From: Leptospirales bacterium
GTDB lineage: Bacteria > Spirochaetota > Leptospiria > Leptospirales > Leptonemataceae
Reading direction: 5' to 3'
Length of the DNA: 64,000 nucleotides
NCBI GenBank assembly: GCA_016788865.1
Contig: JAEUSB010000095.1
Location: forward strand, 1-64,000
The stretch's first letter is position 1, and each line of letters opens with the position of its first letter. The notes beneath the pieces were generated by a model that saw only the letters and a program-made list of their open reading frames with translations, made no database searches and was not told the DNA's origin. The position numbers and the translations under genes are program-made. Positions 25,135 through 33,701 of the stretch are shown piece after piece.

Positions 25135-27081
25135 ATGCCACGTGACCTGGTCAACCTCGAGCGGTTCCTGACCGCAGTCCCCTTATTTGCACGCATTCCT
25201 CCGGGCAGTCCTGGACTGAGGGAGCTAATGGTCGAATTGCGCACGCGCACGGTCAAGAAGGGAGATTCTGTATATCGGGCCGGGGGGATTCCAGAGGGGC
25301 TCTACCTGGTCCGTGACGGGGAAGTCCATGTATTCAGTGACACCGGCCCTGGTGAACGGCGGCTAATCGGTGTTCAGAGTCGGGCTAGCTTGTTTGGGGA
25401 AGTGAGCTTCCTTTCCGGAGAAACACATTCTTCCAATGCCGAGGCGGTCCTCGATTCAACGATTCTATTCATACCGGGGCCGGCATTCTTCCGCCTTCTT
25501 TCAACCGAGCCCACGGTCGGGGAATCCCTGTCAAAATTGCTTTCACAGCGCTTGCGCAATCGCATGCGTCCGGTTGAAAGCGAGCATTCGCACACATGTC
25601 TGGCGCTTTTATATCCGGATAATCCGCATAACGGGAGCGAACTCTGCGTAGCTCTTGGTGATGCCCTTGCCGAAATGAGTTCCGATCCAATCGCACTCCT
25701 ATCCTGGAACGCAGAGTCAGTTTTTCGCAACCGGACTTCAAAGCGTTTGGTAGATCTAATCGATGCATGGCCAGAATATCCGCAAGGCCTGGCAATGAAT
25801 GGATCGCTAGATGCGTTTTATGGCGAGTTGAGTCCAAAGGAACGTTCAAAACTCGCAAGCATACTTCCAGGTCTGATAGCCCTTCTCAAAAAATACTACG
25901 GCGCCGTAATCATCGATCCGCATTCTGTCTATGGTGATGCACTCACAAGAGAAGCCATTGTGCAAAGTGATCGGTCAATACTTGTGCAAGCCTGCCGAGA
26001 TCCCCGCGTATTGCGTAGTAAGATTTTTGCAGAAACCATTTCGCGCTGCGTGGAGATCGACAGTAGCTTCTTTTCCGGAGCGATTCTTGTTACGCATGAG
26101 TCAACAAACGATGGCCCGCTGCCGCACATTGTCGAAGGGAGATTCGAAAAACATGTTCGTCTTCCGGGATTGTCCGACCGAATTGAACAAACGGATGCTG
26201 GAACGCGCAGCGCCATCTTTCGCATTGCGCGTGTCATAACAGGAACATCGCGCGCTCTCTGCCTCGGTGGCGGAGGGGCCAGATCTTTTGCACACCTGGG
26301 AGTCCTTGAGGTCCTTGAGGAAAATGGAATTGAGTTTGATGCGGTCGCTGGCACTTCTATGGGCGCTGTCATTGGGGCTGCCTACTGCACAGGCCTCCGT
26401 GCAGAGCAGATTGAATACGAAGTGCGAAGACTCCTTCCGACTGCGGATGCAATTCTGGATCGAACCCTTCCGCTCGTGAGTTTCTTTCGAGGAAGGAAAC
26501 TGAATCGGGTATTATTGAAATTCTTTGGCAACACACGTTTTGAAGATCTGAAGCTTCCATTCTTTTGTAACAGTGCAGATCTAAATTCAGGAAAGAACAT
26601 TGTCTTCGAAAAGGGTTATCTGGCAACGGCTCTTCGAGGAAGCGTTAGTTTGCCCGGAGTATTTCCTCCGCTGCGCCTTGGCGATCACGCGCTCGTGGAC
26701 GGGGCTGTACTGAATAATTTGCCCGCTGACATTTTGCGGGCGCGTGGATTTCCCGTTGTGCTCGGCGTCAATGTCACGGCGCTTGAAGACAAGATTCCGG
26801 CAAACTTTGGCATTGGGTCAAAGAAGGGATGGTTTCGTGGTTTGCGAGATTACTTTGCAATCCCACCCATCCTCAAGATTATCAACCGCTCTATCACAAT
26901 GGAGAGCAGGGAACTCTTAAAGTTACGCTTGGGCGACTTCGATTATCTGCTGAGCCCGGATGTTACGGGCTTTGATACATTCGATTTTGACCGCAAGAAG
27001 ATGATCATTGAGGCGGGGCGTGTAATTGCGCGCGCGAAAATCGGTGAAATCAAAGAAGCGATCTCAAGACAGAAGCTGTAG
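25135..27081 (+). CDS. cyclic-nucleotide-domain patatin-like phospholipase (NTE/RssA type)
   Basis: A 648-residue protein resembling the bacterial and eukaryotic NTE-type enzymes. A cyclic-nucleotide-binding domain lies at about 18-125, with GLYLVRDGEVHVFSD and LFGEVSFLSGE. The middle region (about 155-345) has a ParA-like outline, including YGAVIIDPHS and SDRSILVQ, but I see no P-loop. A patatin domain covers about 375-600, with the oxyanion motif LGGGGARS, the GTSMG nucleophile elbow and the catalytic DGA. It should hydrolyse phospholipids or lysophospholipids, with activity possibly tuned by a nucleotide or other ligand. The enzyme lacks a signal peptide. Confidence 0.87.
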   Translation: MPRDLVNLERFLTAVPLFARIPPGSPGLRELMVELRTRTVKKGDSVYRAGGIPEGLYLVRDGEVHVFSDTGPGERRLIGVQSRASLFGEVSFLSGETHSSNAEAVLDSTILFIPGPAFFRLLSTEPTVGESLSKLLSQRLRNRMRPVESEHSHTCLALLYPDNPHNGSELCVALGDALAEMSSDPIALLSWNAESVFRNRTSKRLVDLIDAWPEYPQGLAMNGSLDAFYGELSPKERSKLASILPGLIALLKKYYGAVIIDPHSVYGDALTREAIVQSDRSILVQACRDPRVLRSKIFAETISRCVEIDSSFFSGAILVTHESTNDGPLPHIVEGRFEKHVRLPGLSDRIEQTDAGTRSAIFRIARVITGTSRALCLGGGGARSFAHLGVLEVLEENGIEFDAVAGTSMGAVIGAAYCTGLRAEQIEYEVRRLLPTADAILDRTLPLVSFFRGRKLNRVLLKFFGNTRFEDLKLPFFCNSADLNSGKNIVFEKGYLATALRGSVSLPGVFPPLRLGDHALVDGAVLNNLPADILRARGFPVVLGVNVTALEDKIPANFGIGSKKGWFRGLRDYFAIPPILKIINRSITMESRELLKLRLGDFDYLLSPDVTGFDTFDFDRKKMIIEAGRVIARAKIGEIKEAISRQKL

Positions 27082-27108
27082 CAGGTTCCACATGCACGTT
27101 TGACTCAA

Positions 27109-27675
27109 TCAGACGGGATGGCTCACACCCGGCAAGTGCATGGGTTCTGCAACAGAATCGCGCTTCTCCCGGCCGCAGAGCTGCTCAACCAACTCCAGTG
27201 CAAATTCAAATGAAGATCCCGGGCCAACGCTCGTTGTAATGTTTCGCGTTCGCACAACGCGTTCATTCACAAACGTGCCGCCATGTGCTTTGGGCATGGC
27301 GTCGGGGTGCATGGTGAATCGATCTTCACCTTTGAGAATTCCGTGCGCCCGCAACACGTTGGGTGCAGCGCAAATCGCTGCTATTGGTTTTCCTTTTTCA
27401 TTAAACGCAAGCAGGTTGGCCTTTAGCCTTGCATCGTTTTGCAGGGCAATGGCGCCCGGTCCGCCGCCTGGCAAGACGATCATATCAAATTCCTGTGAGA
27501 GCGCGGATTCAAGTGATTGATCGGCTACGTGTTTTGTTTGTCGCGCAGCGGTCACAACGTTACCCGTGAGGCTTGCAGAGACCACCTCGACTCCGGCCCG
27601 GCGAAGCACGTCGATTACGATCATACCCTCCATTTCTTCAAAACCGTCTGCCAGCGGAACGAGTACTCTGGGCAT
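27109..27675 (-). CDS. DJ-1/PfpI family protein (YajL/ThiJ type)
   Basis: A 188-residue DJ-1-superfamily protein with the class hallmarks: VLVPLADGFEEMEG at the N-terminus supplying the conserved Glu, MIVLPGGGPGA, and the nucleophile elbow AAICAAPNVL with Cys102. Relatives are proposed glyoxalases, chaperones or redox-stress proteins; which applies is unknown. I start at ATG 27675, preceded by AGGAGG at a proper distance; the frame also has an ATG at 27690 that would include this ribosome binding site. It lies 30 bp downstream of asd and is probably co-transcribed. Confidence 0.85.
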   Translation of the reverse strand: MPRVLVPLADGFEEMEGMIVIDVLRRAGVEVVSASLTGNVVTAARQTKHVADQSLESALSQEFDMIVLPGGGPGAIALQNDARLKANLLAFNEKGKPIAAICAAPNVLRAHGILKGEDRFTMHPDAMPKAHGGTFVNERVVRTRNITTSVGPGSSFEFALELVEQLCGREKRDSVAEPMHLPGVSHPV

Positions 27676-27705
27676 GGCAACCTCCTGCATCGGCGAGCCG
27701 AATGC

Positions 27706-28707
27706 TTAAACGATCTCTGCGATCTGCACTGCGTTCAGAGCCGCACCTTTCAGCAGTTGATCGCCGCAGCAAAACAAATCCATTTCACGACCATCCTTTG
27801 ACGCAATGTCTCGACGCAATCTACCAACGATTACGTCATCCTGGCCACTGGCCTCAAGAGGCATTGGGAAATGATTGGTTTTTCTATCGTCCTGTAACCG
27901 GACGCCAGGCGAATTTTCGATGGCGCGACGGATTGCATCTAGATCCACGGGGTTGGTTAGTTCGAGATGCACCGATTCTGCATGCGCGCGCATGGTAGAG
28001 ACACGGATGCATGTTGGCGAGATTGGAATGTCATTATGAAGAATCTTATGCGACTCCTCAATTACCTTGAGTTCCTCGCCGTTGTAGCCGGTTTCGGGAT
28101 CCATGGCAGCATTGTGACTGAAAACGTTAAACGCAATTGGGAATTGAAACACCGACGGAACTGGCGCCTTACCAGCGAGCACATCGGCGGCCTGGAGTCT
28201 AAGTTCTTCCATTGCCTTTGCACCCGCGCCCGATGCAGATTGATACGTGGATACAATGATTCGTTTGATTGGATTGATCTTATGAATTGGATAAACGGCC
28301 ATCAATAGAATGATGGCACAGCAGTTTGGATTTGCAATAATGCCCTTGTGCGACTTGAGATCTTCCGGGTTGATTTCCGGAATCACCAGCGGGGTTCCCG
28401 GGTCCATCCGAAAGGCGGAGGAGTTGTCTACAACGATGGCTCCAGCCTTTACCGCGGAGGGCGCAAACTGTTTTGTAGTGGTAGCTCCTGCGCTGAAGAG
28501 CGCCACATTCACTCCAGCAAATGAATCGTGCGTCAGTTCCTGAACGGGAACCTGCTTTCCCTGGAAGGTCATTGACTTGCCCAGCGATCTCTTGCTGGCT
28601 AGAAGCGTCAGCGTGGAAACCGGAAACTTTCTTTGTTCCAGTACCCGGATCATTTCCTGACCTACGGCACCCGTTGCGCCGACAATAGCTACATGCTTCA
28701 TTTTCAT
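27706..28707 (-). CDS. asd: aspartate-semialdehyde dehydrogenase
   Basis: A 333-residue enzyme converting aspartyl phosphate to aspartate semialdehyde with NADPH, the branch point to lysine/diaminopimelate, threonine and methionine. It shows the dinucleotide motif VAIVGATGAVGQEM, the substrate segment DNSSAFRMD, the catalytic Cys in NPNCC (Cys129), SASGAGAKAMEEL, and the late RVSTMRAHAESVHLEL with the base His. ATG 28707 follows GGGAGAAG. An in-frame extension to 28731 has no ribosome binding site. It is divergent from the CPBP gene at 28764, with only about 55 bp between starts. Confidence 0.95.
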   Translation of the reverse strand: MKMKHVAIVGATGAVGQEMIRVLEQRKFPVSTLTLLASKRSLGKSMTFQGKQVPVQELTHDSFAGVNVALFSAGATTTKQFAPSAVKAGAIVVDNSSAFRMDPGTPLVIPEINPEDLKSHKGIIANPNCCAIILLMAVYPIHKINPIKRIIVSTYQSASGAGAKAMEELRLQAADVLAGKAPVPSVFQFPIAFNVFSHNAAMDPETGYNGEELKVIEESHKILHNDIPISPTCIRVSTMRAHAESVHLELTNPVDLDAIRRAIENSPGVRLQDDRKTNHFPMPLEASGQDDVIVGRLRRDIASKDGREMDLFCCGDQLLKGAALNAVQIAEIV

Positions 28708-28763
28708 CTTCTCCCAGGGGCTGCCATGCACAAAAGGCGTGACAGTTCGGATATTTTGCTGCC

Positions 28764-29552
28764 GTGAGTCAGGTCAAGCGAGAACAATCGGCGCTCCTCT
28801 GGCGGTTGCTGCCGGCGAAAGTTAGACGCGAAATTGCCCGTTACCTGCGACTTCAGGAACTGCAGGATTTGAATACAGCTTTCGATTCCTATAAAAAGAA
28901 GAATCAAACCGATCGTCGACGAATCGAAGAAGCATTGCGCCGTGATATCAGTCGGGAAAGACGAGGGTTGCCGGCCTTACTCAGCATTTTGCTCCTGGTT
29001 AGCGGCACCGTACTCTGGGTTATTTATCCGACCCGACTGCCCGAGCATACCAGACTGGTCTTGTTTGCGCCTCTTCTCCTGGGAGCGCTATCACCGCTGG
29101 CATTGTATTTTCTGCCGCCCCATCGCATCCGGGCGCTGTTTCATCTCCCTGATAGACCGGAGAGCTTCCTTGTTTTTGTCGGGGCGACCCTGGCCTTGAT
29201 TTGGCTCGTCTCGTTGATCGGCATGGAAGACTTCAGCGGAGTCATTCACCAGGATAGACTCACTCTGTTCATACTGGTGCTTGGCGCCGGGCTTGCACCG
29301 CTCCTGGAGGAGGTGCTATTTCGCGAGCTCTTGCCGGGCCTTGCCGGCAAATCACCGCACTTTATAGGTCATTGTGCTTCTGTCTTGCTGTTTGCTCTGG
29401 CACATTTCCCTTCCAGTGGGACAATGCTTGCCTACTACATACTCTCTGGAGGATTTCTTTCGTTGCTCCGGATTCAAACCGGCGGATTGCTTCTCCCGTT
29501 AGCCGCTCATTCGATCGCAAATATCGCAGTAGTTCTTGTGCGATTCTGGTAG
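28764..29552 (+). CDS. CPBP family intramembrane glutamic protease with charged N-terminal extension
   Basis: A 262-residue protein. Residues 1-68 are highly charged and probably helical (RRRIEEALRRDISRERRG), followed by about six membrane segments. The CPBP motifs are LEEVLFREL with Glu182-Glu183 and Arg187, FALAHF with His214, and AAHSIANI with His249 and Asn253. It is the second CPBP protease of the window and is only distantly similar to the one at 1611-2285. The start is GTG 28764. It precedes nadD by 142 bp in the same direction. Substrate unknown. Confidence 0.82.
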   Translation: MSQVKREQSALLWRLLPAKVRREIARYLRLQELQDLNTAFDSYKKKNQTDRRRIEEALRRDISRERRGLPALLSILLLVSGTVLWVIYPTRLPEHTRLVLFAPLLLGALSPLALYFLPPHRIRALFHLPDRPESFLVFVGATLALIWLVSLIGMEDFSGVIHQDRLTLFILVLGAGLAPLLEEVLFRELLPGLAGKSPHFIGHCASVLLFALAHFPSSGTMLAYYILSGGFLSLLRIQTGGLLLPLAAHSIANIAVVLVRFW

Positions 29553-29694
29553 CTCGGTGCAATATCGGGTTCGAAGACTCTGCCTGGTCCGACGAGCCTT
29601 TTGTTCCCATGGCCATGTCATGATGAACCAGGGCCGTTCTCCACTGAGGCAATTTTAGCTTGCACAGATCGTCCATTCAAGCCACAGAACATTC

Positions 29695-30315
29695 GTGTTT
29701 GATCGGGTCGTTTTTGGTGGTTCTTTTGATCCCCCACATGCCGGGCACGAGCAAATGGCCCGCTTTGCGCTCGAGCGGACCAGGCATCTGTCTTTCCTTC
29801 CGGCGAATGCATCACCGTTCAAAGGTTCCTCACATGCAAGTTTTCAAAATAGAATGGAGATGATTTCAATTATCGCGGCAAAAATCACGGCCCATCTTAA
29901 GGAGAAGAAAGTCGACGTGCTGGATCTCGAAGGTCTCCGTGCTCCGCCCAGTTACACCTTTGAGACCATGCGCACATTACGTGCGAAATTTCCAGGCGAA
30001 TCGATCGCGCTGATTCTCGGCTCCGACAGTGTTGCCACTTTCGATCAATGGCGCGAACCGGCTGAAATTCTAAGGCACCATCCGCTGTTGGTCTTCATCA
30101 GAACGGGAGATTCCGGGTGGCCAGGCTCCGCAGAATCCCTCATAACTCGTTTTTCTGCGCGCATTGAAACCGAGGATCGCACCATTCCGCAGTGCGCGAG
30201 CCGGCAGATTCGTTCGGCAATTTCCTCTTCTCCTGCTGATACCATGATTCATGAATGTCTGGACAAGGGCGTGCTGAGCTTCATCAAAGCCCGAGGAATC
30301 TATTCGAATGTCTAA
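29695..30315 (+). CDS. nadD: nicotinate-nucleotide adenylyltransferase
   Basis: A 206-residue NadD of the nucleotidyltransferase superfamily, joining nicotinate mononucleotide and ATP to deamido-NAD in NAD synthesis. The ATP-binding motif GGSFDPPHAGH is at 8-18 (His15, His18), LILGSDSVATFDQW is the substrate loop, and the second signature is degenerate (SRQIRSAISS instead of ISSTxIR). The start codon is GTG at 29695, fixed by the conserved N-terminal strand; no clear ribosome binding site precedes it. It overlaps the next gene by 8 bp. The cluster nadD - LytR_C protein - rsfS is the arrangement I know from Leptospira. Confidence 0.9.
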   Translation: MFDRVVFGGSFDPPHAGHEQMARFALERTRHLSFLPANASPFKGSSHASFQNRMEMISIIAAKITAHLKEKKVDVLDLEGLRAPPSYTFETMRTLRAKFPGESIALILGSDSVATFDQWREPAEILRHHPLLVFIRTGDSGWPGSAESLITRFSARIETEDRTIPQCASRQIRSAISSSPADTMIHECLDKGVLSFIKARGIYSNV

Positions 30316-31426
30316 AATATACAAATGGGTGCTGGCCGCCTCCGCCGTTTTTGTACTCATCACTCTTGTGATCTTTGTTCGCAGATTCTTCTCCAACCAA
30401 CTGGAGAAGCGCATGAATGATAACGCTGCAGTCCCAATCCGTCTTACCATTAAGGATAAGGACAAAATCGAAATGCTGGCTCAGATGATTGTGTTTCCTG
30501 AGCAGAAGTGGATGTTATTTTACTTTGTGAACACGGACGCGTTTCAGCCGGATGCCTCCAAGCCTATCAGCGACCAGGCCGGACTGTTTGCGGATAACTT
30601 TGAGAAGTACACAGGGTTTAAGTCGGCTTACTCCATTGATCTGACCCGCCAGTCCATCGCACGGCTGATTGATCTGACAGAAGGGTTTCCCGTATACCTT
30701 GAAGCGGCGCAGGCGCTCCCTGGTTCCGCCTTCCAGTATCCGGCAGGCCGGAGTCGTTTTTCTGGTGAACAGGCGGCAGAGTACGCGCTTGTCCGCCGAC
30801 CGCAACCGGGGCAGGAGCATATGAATGGTCTTGAAAGGATGCGGAGAATGGAGACCATCCTTTTGAACGTGTTCTGGAACCTTGAGAAGCTGGAATCAAA
30901 GATGCGTGCCAAACCCCTCAAAGAGTTCGCCATCAAACTCGTTGAGTCAGACCTAACGTCGGCAGAATTACTCAGCCTTGGCGCCTTCATCGGAAATTGC
31001 AATGTTACCATTCTTGAGGTTCCGCTGGAGCTGGGGCCGGATCGCAAACTCGTTGTGAAGGAGAAGAGAGCTCGAACTGTCTATTCCGAGTTTTTCGACA
31101 ATTTGCGTTCAGGTCGGCTCAAGAAGGATGTCTTCTCGTTGGAAGTCTTGAACGGGACAGAAGTCGGCGGTCTGGCCAGGCGGGTGAAGCAATTTCTCCA
31201 GGACCGTGGTGTGTTGGTTTTAAATGCGGACAACTATCCCATTAAACCCGTTCCTAAGAGCGTGGTACTTGTCAGATCCGGTAGAACATCCCTGGGCCAT
31301 CACATGATGGAGATGACGGCGCTACCTGGGGAGAGTGTTTTCTTTGACAGAGGGATTCAGGACGTGGATGTGACGATTCTATTGGGTCAGGACTTTGACA
31401 TAAAGAAACTCCAGGTAATTGAATGA
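30308..31426 (+). CDS. membrane-anchored LytR/LCP-like protein with LytR C-terminal domain
   Basis: A 372-residue protein with one N-terminal membrane helix (about 7-26). An extracytoplasmic region (about 50-230) faintly resembles the LytR-CpsA-Psr domain, with conserved elements such as FSGEQAAEYALVRR and NGLERMRRMETIL. The C-terminal LytR_C domain (about 278-370) has LEVLNGTEVGGLARRVKQFL and VTILLGQDF. LCP enzymes attach polymers to the cell wall; whether this diverged member is active is uncertain because the usual Arg/Asp cluster is not obvious. It is sandwiched between nadD (8-bp overlap) and rsfS (ATGA overlap). Confidence 0.75.
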   Translation: MSKIYKWVLAASAVFVLITLVIFVRRFFSNQLEKRMNDNAAVPIRLTIKDKDKIEMLAQMIVFPEQKWMLFYFVNTDAFQPDASKPISDQAGLFADNFEKYTGFKSAYSIDLTRQSIARLIDLTEGFPVYLEAAQALPGSAFQYPAGRSRFSGEQAAEYALVRRPQPGQEHMNGLERMRRMETILLNVFWNLEKLESKMRAKPLKEFAIKLVESDLTSAELLSLGAFIGNCNVTILEVPLELGPDRKLVVKEKRARTVYSEFFDNLRSGRLKKDVFSLEVLNGTEVGGLARRVKQFLQDRGVLVLNADNYPIKPVPKSVVLVRSGRTSLGHHMMEMTALPGESVFFDRGIQDVDVTILLGQDFDIKKLQVIE

Positions 31427-31809
31427 GTAAAAAGCTCTCAGCGCGTGAAATATCCCCTGTAGAACAATTGAGCACTGATCTGGTACGTCTTCTTCAAGAG
31501 AAGAAGGCAAAGAACATAACTGTTTTGAATCTTACCCGCGTGAATCCGTACTTTGACTATTTTGTCATTGCATCTGCAACGTCGAGGGTTCAAATGAAAA
31601 CCCTCGCGCGTGAAATTCAGAAGTCATTTCCAAAGGCGCTTCATAGAAAACACAGTTCAATTGGCGCACCGGATCTGGAATCCGGCTGGTTGGTGCTTGA
31701 TTTCTTCGATATTGTAGTGCACATTTTTCTGGATGAGCAACGTAAGTTTTACAACCTTGAACGCCTCTGGGGTGACGCGCAGATTATTGAATATCCCGAT
31801 GAAGCTTAA
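31423..31809 (+). CDS. rsfS: ribosome silencing factor RsfS (RsfA/Iojap family)
   Basis: A 128-residue Iojap-family protein. It binds ribosomal protein L14 (uL14) on the large subunit and blocks subunit joining under starvation. Family features are the KKAKNITVLNL strand, NPYFDYFVIASATSRVQMKTLAREI, and the C-terminal GWLVLDFFDIVVHIFLDEQRKFYNLERLWGDA block, all in the usual order. It starts by ATGA overlap with the LytR-like gene. Its last codons overlap the end of the convergent membrane protein gene at 31784 by 26 bp. Confidence 0.94.
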   Translation: MSKKLSAREISPVEQLSTDLVRLLQEKKAKNITVLNLTRVNPYFDYFVIASATSRVQMKTLAREIQKSFPKALHRKHSSIGAPDLESGWLVLDFFDIVVHIFLDEQRKFYNLERLWGDAQIIEYPDEA

Positions 31810-32155
31810 CGGTTAGAGATAGAATCGCAGTTCCAGTCAGAGCGAGAGCAAGTATCACAACCGGAATGCCCGCCGGCATCGCCAACGAGAATGGAAGAAA
31901 CAGTCCGATCGCAATAAGCAGGCAGGCTCCTGTCTTCAGTAGCCTCGGTCCTGCCTTGGCGCGTCGCAGAAAGAATGCGAAGATAGGAATAGCGGCAATC
32001 GCCATTAGCACGACTGCCCCTACAACTTGAGCCGTCTTTTGAGCAGCCGGCAGATCGGGCCGAGCGACCATGCTCGCCATTCCAAATGCCGGGAGCAGTA
32101 TCAGGGTTCCCGCAATCAGAGAGGCGATGTAAGCAAAGCGATGTATCTTTTCCAA
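31784..32155 (-). CDS. small polytopic membrane protein of unknown function
   Basis: A protein of about 123 residues with four hydrophobic segments separated by short polar turns (FFLRRAKAGPRLLKT in the middle); no family recognised. I set the start at TTG 32155, which follows AAGGGG near the end of the upstream gene, rather than at a far-upstream ATG inside that gene. It is the third gene of a minus-strand unit with the methyltransferases at 32158-32898 and 32917-33633. Its 3' end overlaps that of rsfS in a convergent arrangement. Confidence 0.5.
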   Translation of the reverse strand: MEKIHRFAYIASLIAGTLILLPAFGMASMVARPDLPAAQKTAQVVGAVVLMAIAAIPIFAFFLRRAKAGPRLLKTGACLLIAIGLFLPFSLAMPAGIPVVILALALTGTAILSLTVKLHRDIQ

Positions 32156-32157
32156 AA

Positions 32158-32898
32158 TTAAGCCCCTTCGGCCAGGCGGCCGGTTCGTTTGAGAGTTTCT
32201 GCAAGCAGTTGAAAGGCTAACAAGCCGGCAAATGCGATCCAGAGCCCGCGAAACGCTCCCAGGGGCATATCGTAACGCAGGTGAAACTTTGTAATACCAT
32301 AAAGGCACAAAGCGCCAAAATTTACGACAGCAGTACTATGCTCCTTGCGAATCAAACGTTTCCAGGAGAACTCCATTTCCTGCACTGAGGCACTCCATTT
32401 GCTCAGATTTCCGGGAAGAATACGATTTGGTACTTCTGCTTTGTACTTCTCGTAGTCATTGCCAAACCTGTTGGAAAGAAAATCTTCCTCTGCAGCAATG
32501 ATTGCGTAGTAGATGAAGTAGAATAGCGGAAGAACCAGCAAATAGAATGCAGAGTTGTTAACGAAAATGATCGCACCGGTGACTATTAACAGATTTCCCA
32601 GATACATTGGATTTCGCGTATGAGCAAAGACTCCTTTGTTTTGAAGTGTTTCCGCGTAGATCTTCTTGTTTAGTCCGCCACGCTTAATGTACGCATAACC
32701 GATTGTGATCGACCGGACGAACTCACCTGCGGAAGCAAGAATAAGACCGACTATGGATGTCCAGACGTCACCGCTGTATCCGTCCGGGTTTAGAACAGCA
32801 ACCCCGGCCGTAAAGAATGCGGCGAGGAAGATCAGCGAGAAGGCGGTATCGCGCCACTTGAAGAAGAAATTGCCAAATGCAAGTACAAAGCGTTTCAT
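32158..32898 (-). CDS. isoprenylcysteine/phospholipid methyltransferase-like membrane protein
   Basis: A 246-residue membrane protein of the ICMT/PEMT-like methyltransferase group. The core is the central NPMYLGNLLIVTGAIIF segment (compare the RHPxYxG motif of the group), preceded by FAHTR, and a C-terminal EEDFLSNRFGNDYEKYKAEV that matches the E-E-x-L-x-x-x-F-G-x-x-Y-x-x-Y block binding S-adenosylmethionine. The substrate is probably a small lipid or a prenylated or thiol group, but this cannot be read. It lies 18 bp after the CmoA-like gene and two bases before the small membrane protein gene. Confidence 0.72.
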   Translation of the reverse strand: MKRFVLAFGNFFFKWRDTAFSLIFLAAFFTAGVAVLNPDGYSGDVWTSIVGLILASAGEFVRSITIGYAYIKRGGLNKKIYAETLQNKGVFAHTRNPMYLGNLLIVTGAIIFVNNSAFYLLVLPLFYFIYYAIIAAEEDFLSNRFGNDYEKYKAEVPNRILPGNLSKWSASVQEMEFSWKRLIRKEHSTAVVNFGALCLYGITKFHLRYDMPLGAFRGLWIAFAGLLAFQLLAETLKRTGRLAEGA

Positions 32899-32916
32899 CT
32901 GTCTGGTTTGGCCTTG

Positions 32917-33633
32917 TTACTTGATTGCGACAGTACCTTCGAAACAAAGGTACCGCATGATGCTCATGCAGTCTTTGAATCCGGCCCTGGTGAGTAGGTC
33001 CAGATTTCCGGCTGTAGAGAAGGGCTCAAGAACTCCCTTCAGGCTGCGCGCTTTTCCCAGGATTTCTTCGGCATTGTAACCCTGTTCGCTTTTGTAATCG
33101 TTGTAGAGCCCCGTGAGAATATCCTGGAAACGTGCATCTGGCCCGCGCACTTTTTCAAACATCAGAAACGCGCCGCCCCATTGAAGGCTTTGCCAGACGC
33201 GATTCAACAAATCCTGTCTGAATGCCGGGCGAACAAATTGAACAGTGTAATAGGCGATCACAAGATCACAAGGCTGCATTTCAAATTCTAGTAGTTCACT
33301 GCACTGAAAACTAATACGCGGGTCACTTTTGCATTTTTCATTTGCCATCTCGACCATGCCCGGCTCGCGGTCGATGCCGATCAGTTTGATTGATCTGGAA
33401 GGATGACGATTGGCGATTTTCAGCAAGAGTTCGCCGGTGGAACAGCCCAGGTCGTAAATGGTTGAGCCATCCTGTAAGAAATAGTCCGAAAGCTTGCAGA
33501 TTATATCATGCCCCTCCTCGTAGAGGGGAACAGATTTGGAGACATGCGCATCAAAGGACTTGGGAACGTCTCCGCCAAAGGTCCAACTTGAGTTTTCCGC
33601 TTGAATATTGTCCCCGACGGAGGCCACAGGCAA
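32917..33633 (-). CDS. CmoA-like class I SAM-dependent enzyme
   Basis: A 238-residue Rossmann-fold enzyme. The order of motifs follows CmoA, which makes carboxy-SAM from SAM and prephenate for tRNA wobble uridine modification. It has an N-terminal WTFGGDVPKSFDAHVSKSVPLYEEG, motif I YDLGCSTGELLL, motif II LIGIDREPGMVEMA, AYYTVQFVRPAFRQ, GGAFLMFEK and a YLCFEGTVAIK end. No CmoB is in the window, so function as true CmoA is an inference; a related methyltransferase is the alternative. First gene of a three-gene minus-strand unit, divergent from mrp. Confidence 0.7.
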   Translation of the reverse strand: MPVASVGDNIQAENSSWTFGGDVPKSFDAHVSKSVPLYEEGHDIICKLSDYFLQDGSTIYDLGCSTGELLLKIANRHPSRSIKLIGIDREPGMVEMANEKCKSDPRISFQCSELLEFEMQPCDLVIAYYTVQFVRPAFRQDLLNRVWQSLQWGGAFLMFEKVRGPDARFQDILTGLYNDYKSEQGYNAEEILGKARSLKGVLEPFSTAGNLDLLTRAGFKDCMSIMRYLCFEGTVAIK

Positions 33634-33701
33634 TGTTAAAATGAGCTGCTTATAAGAAAAGTGTTTTCACGGCTCGCCCCTCTTGAATTCCTTCCTGACA
33701 T

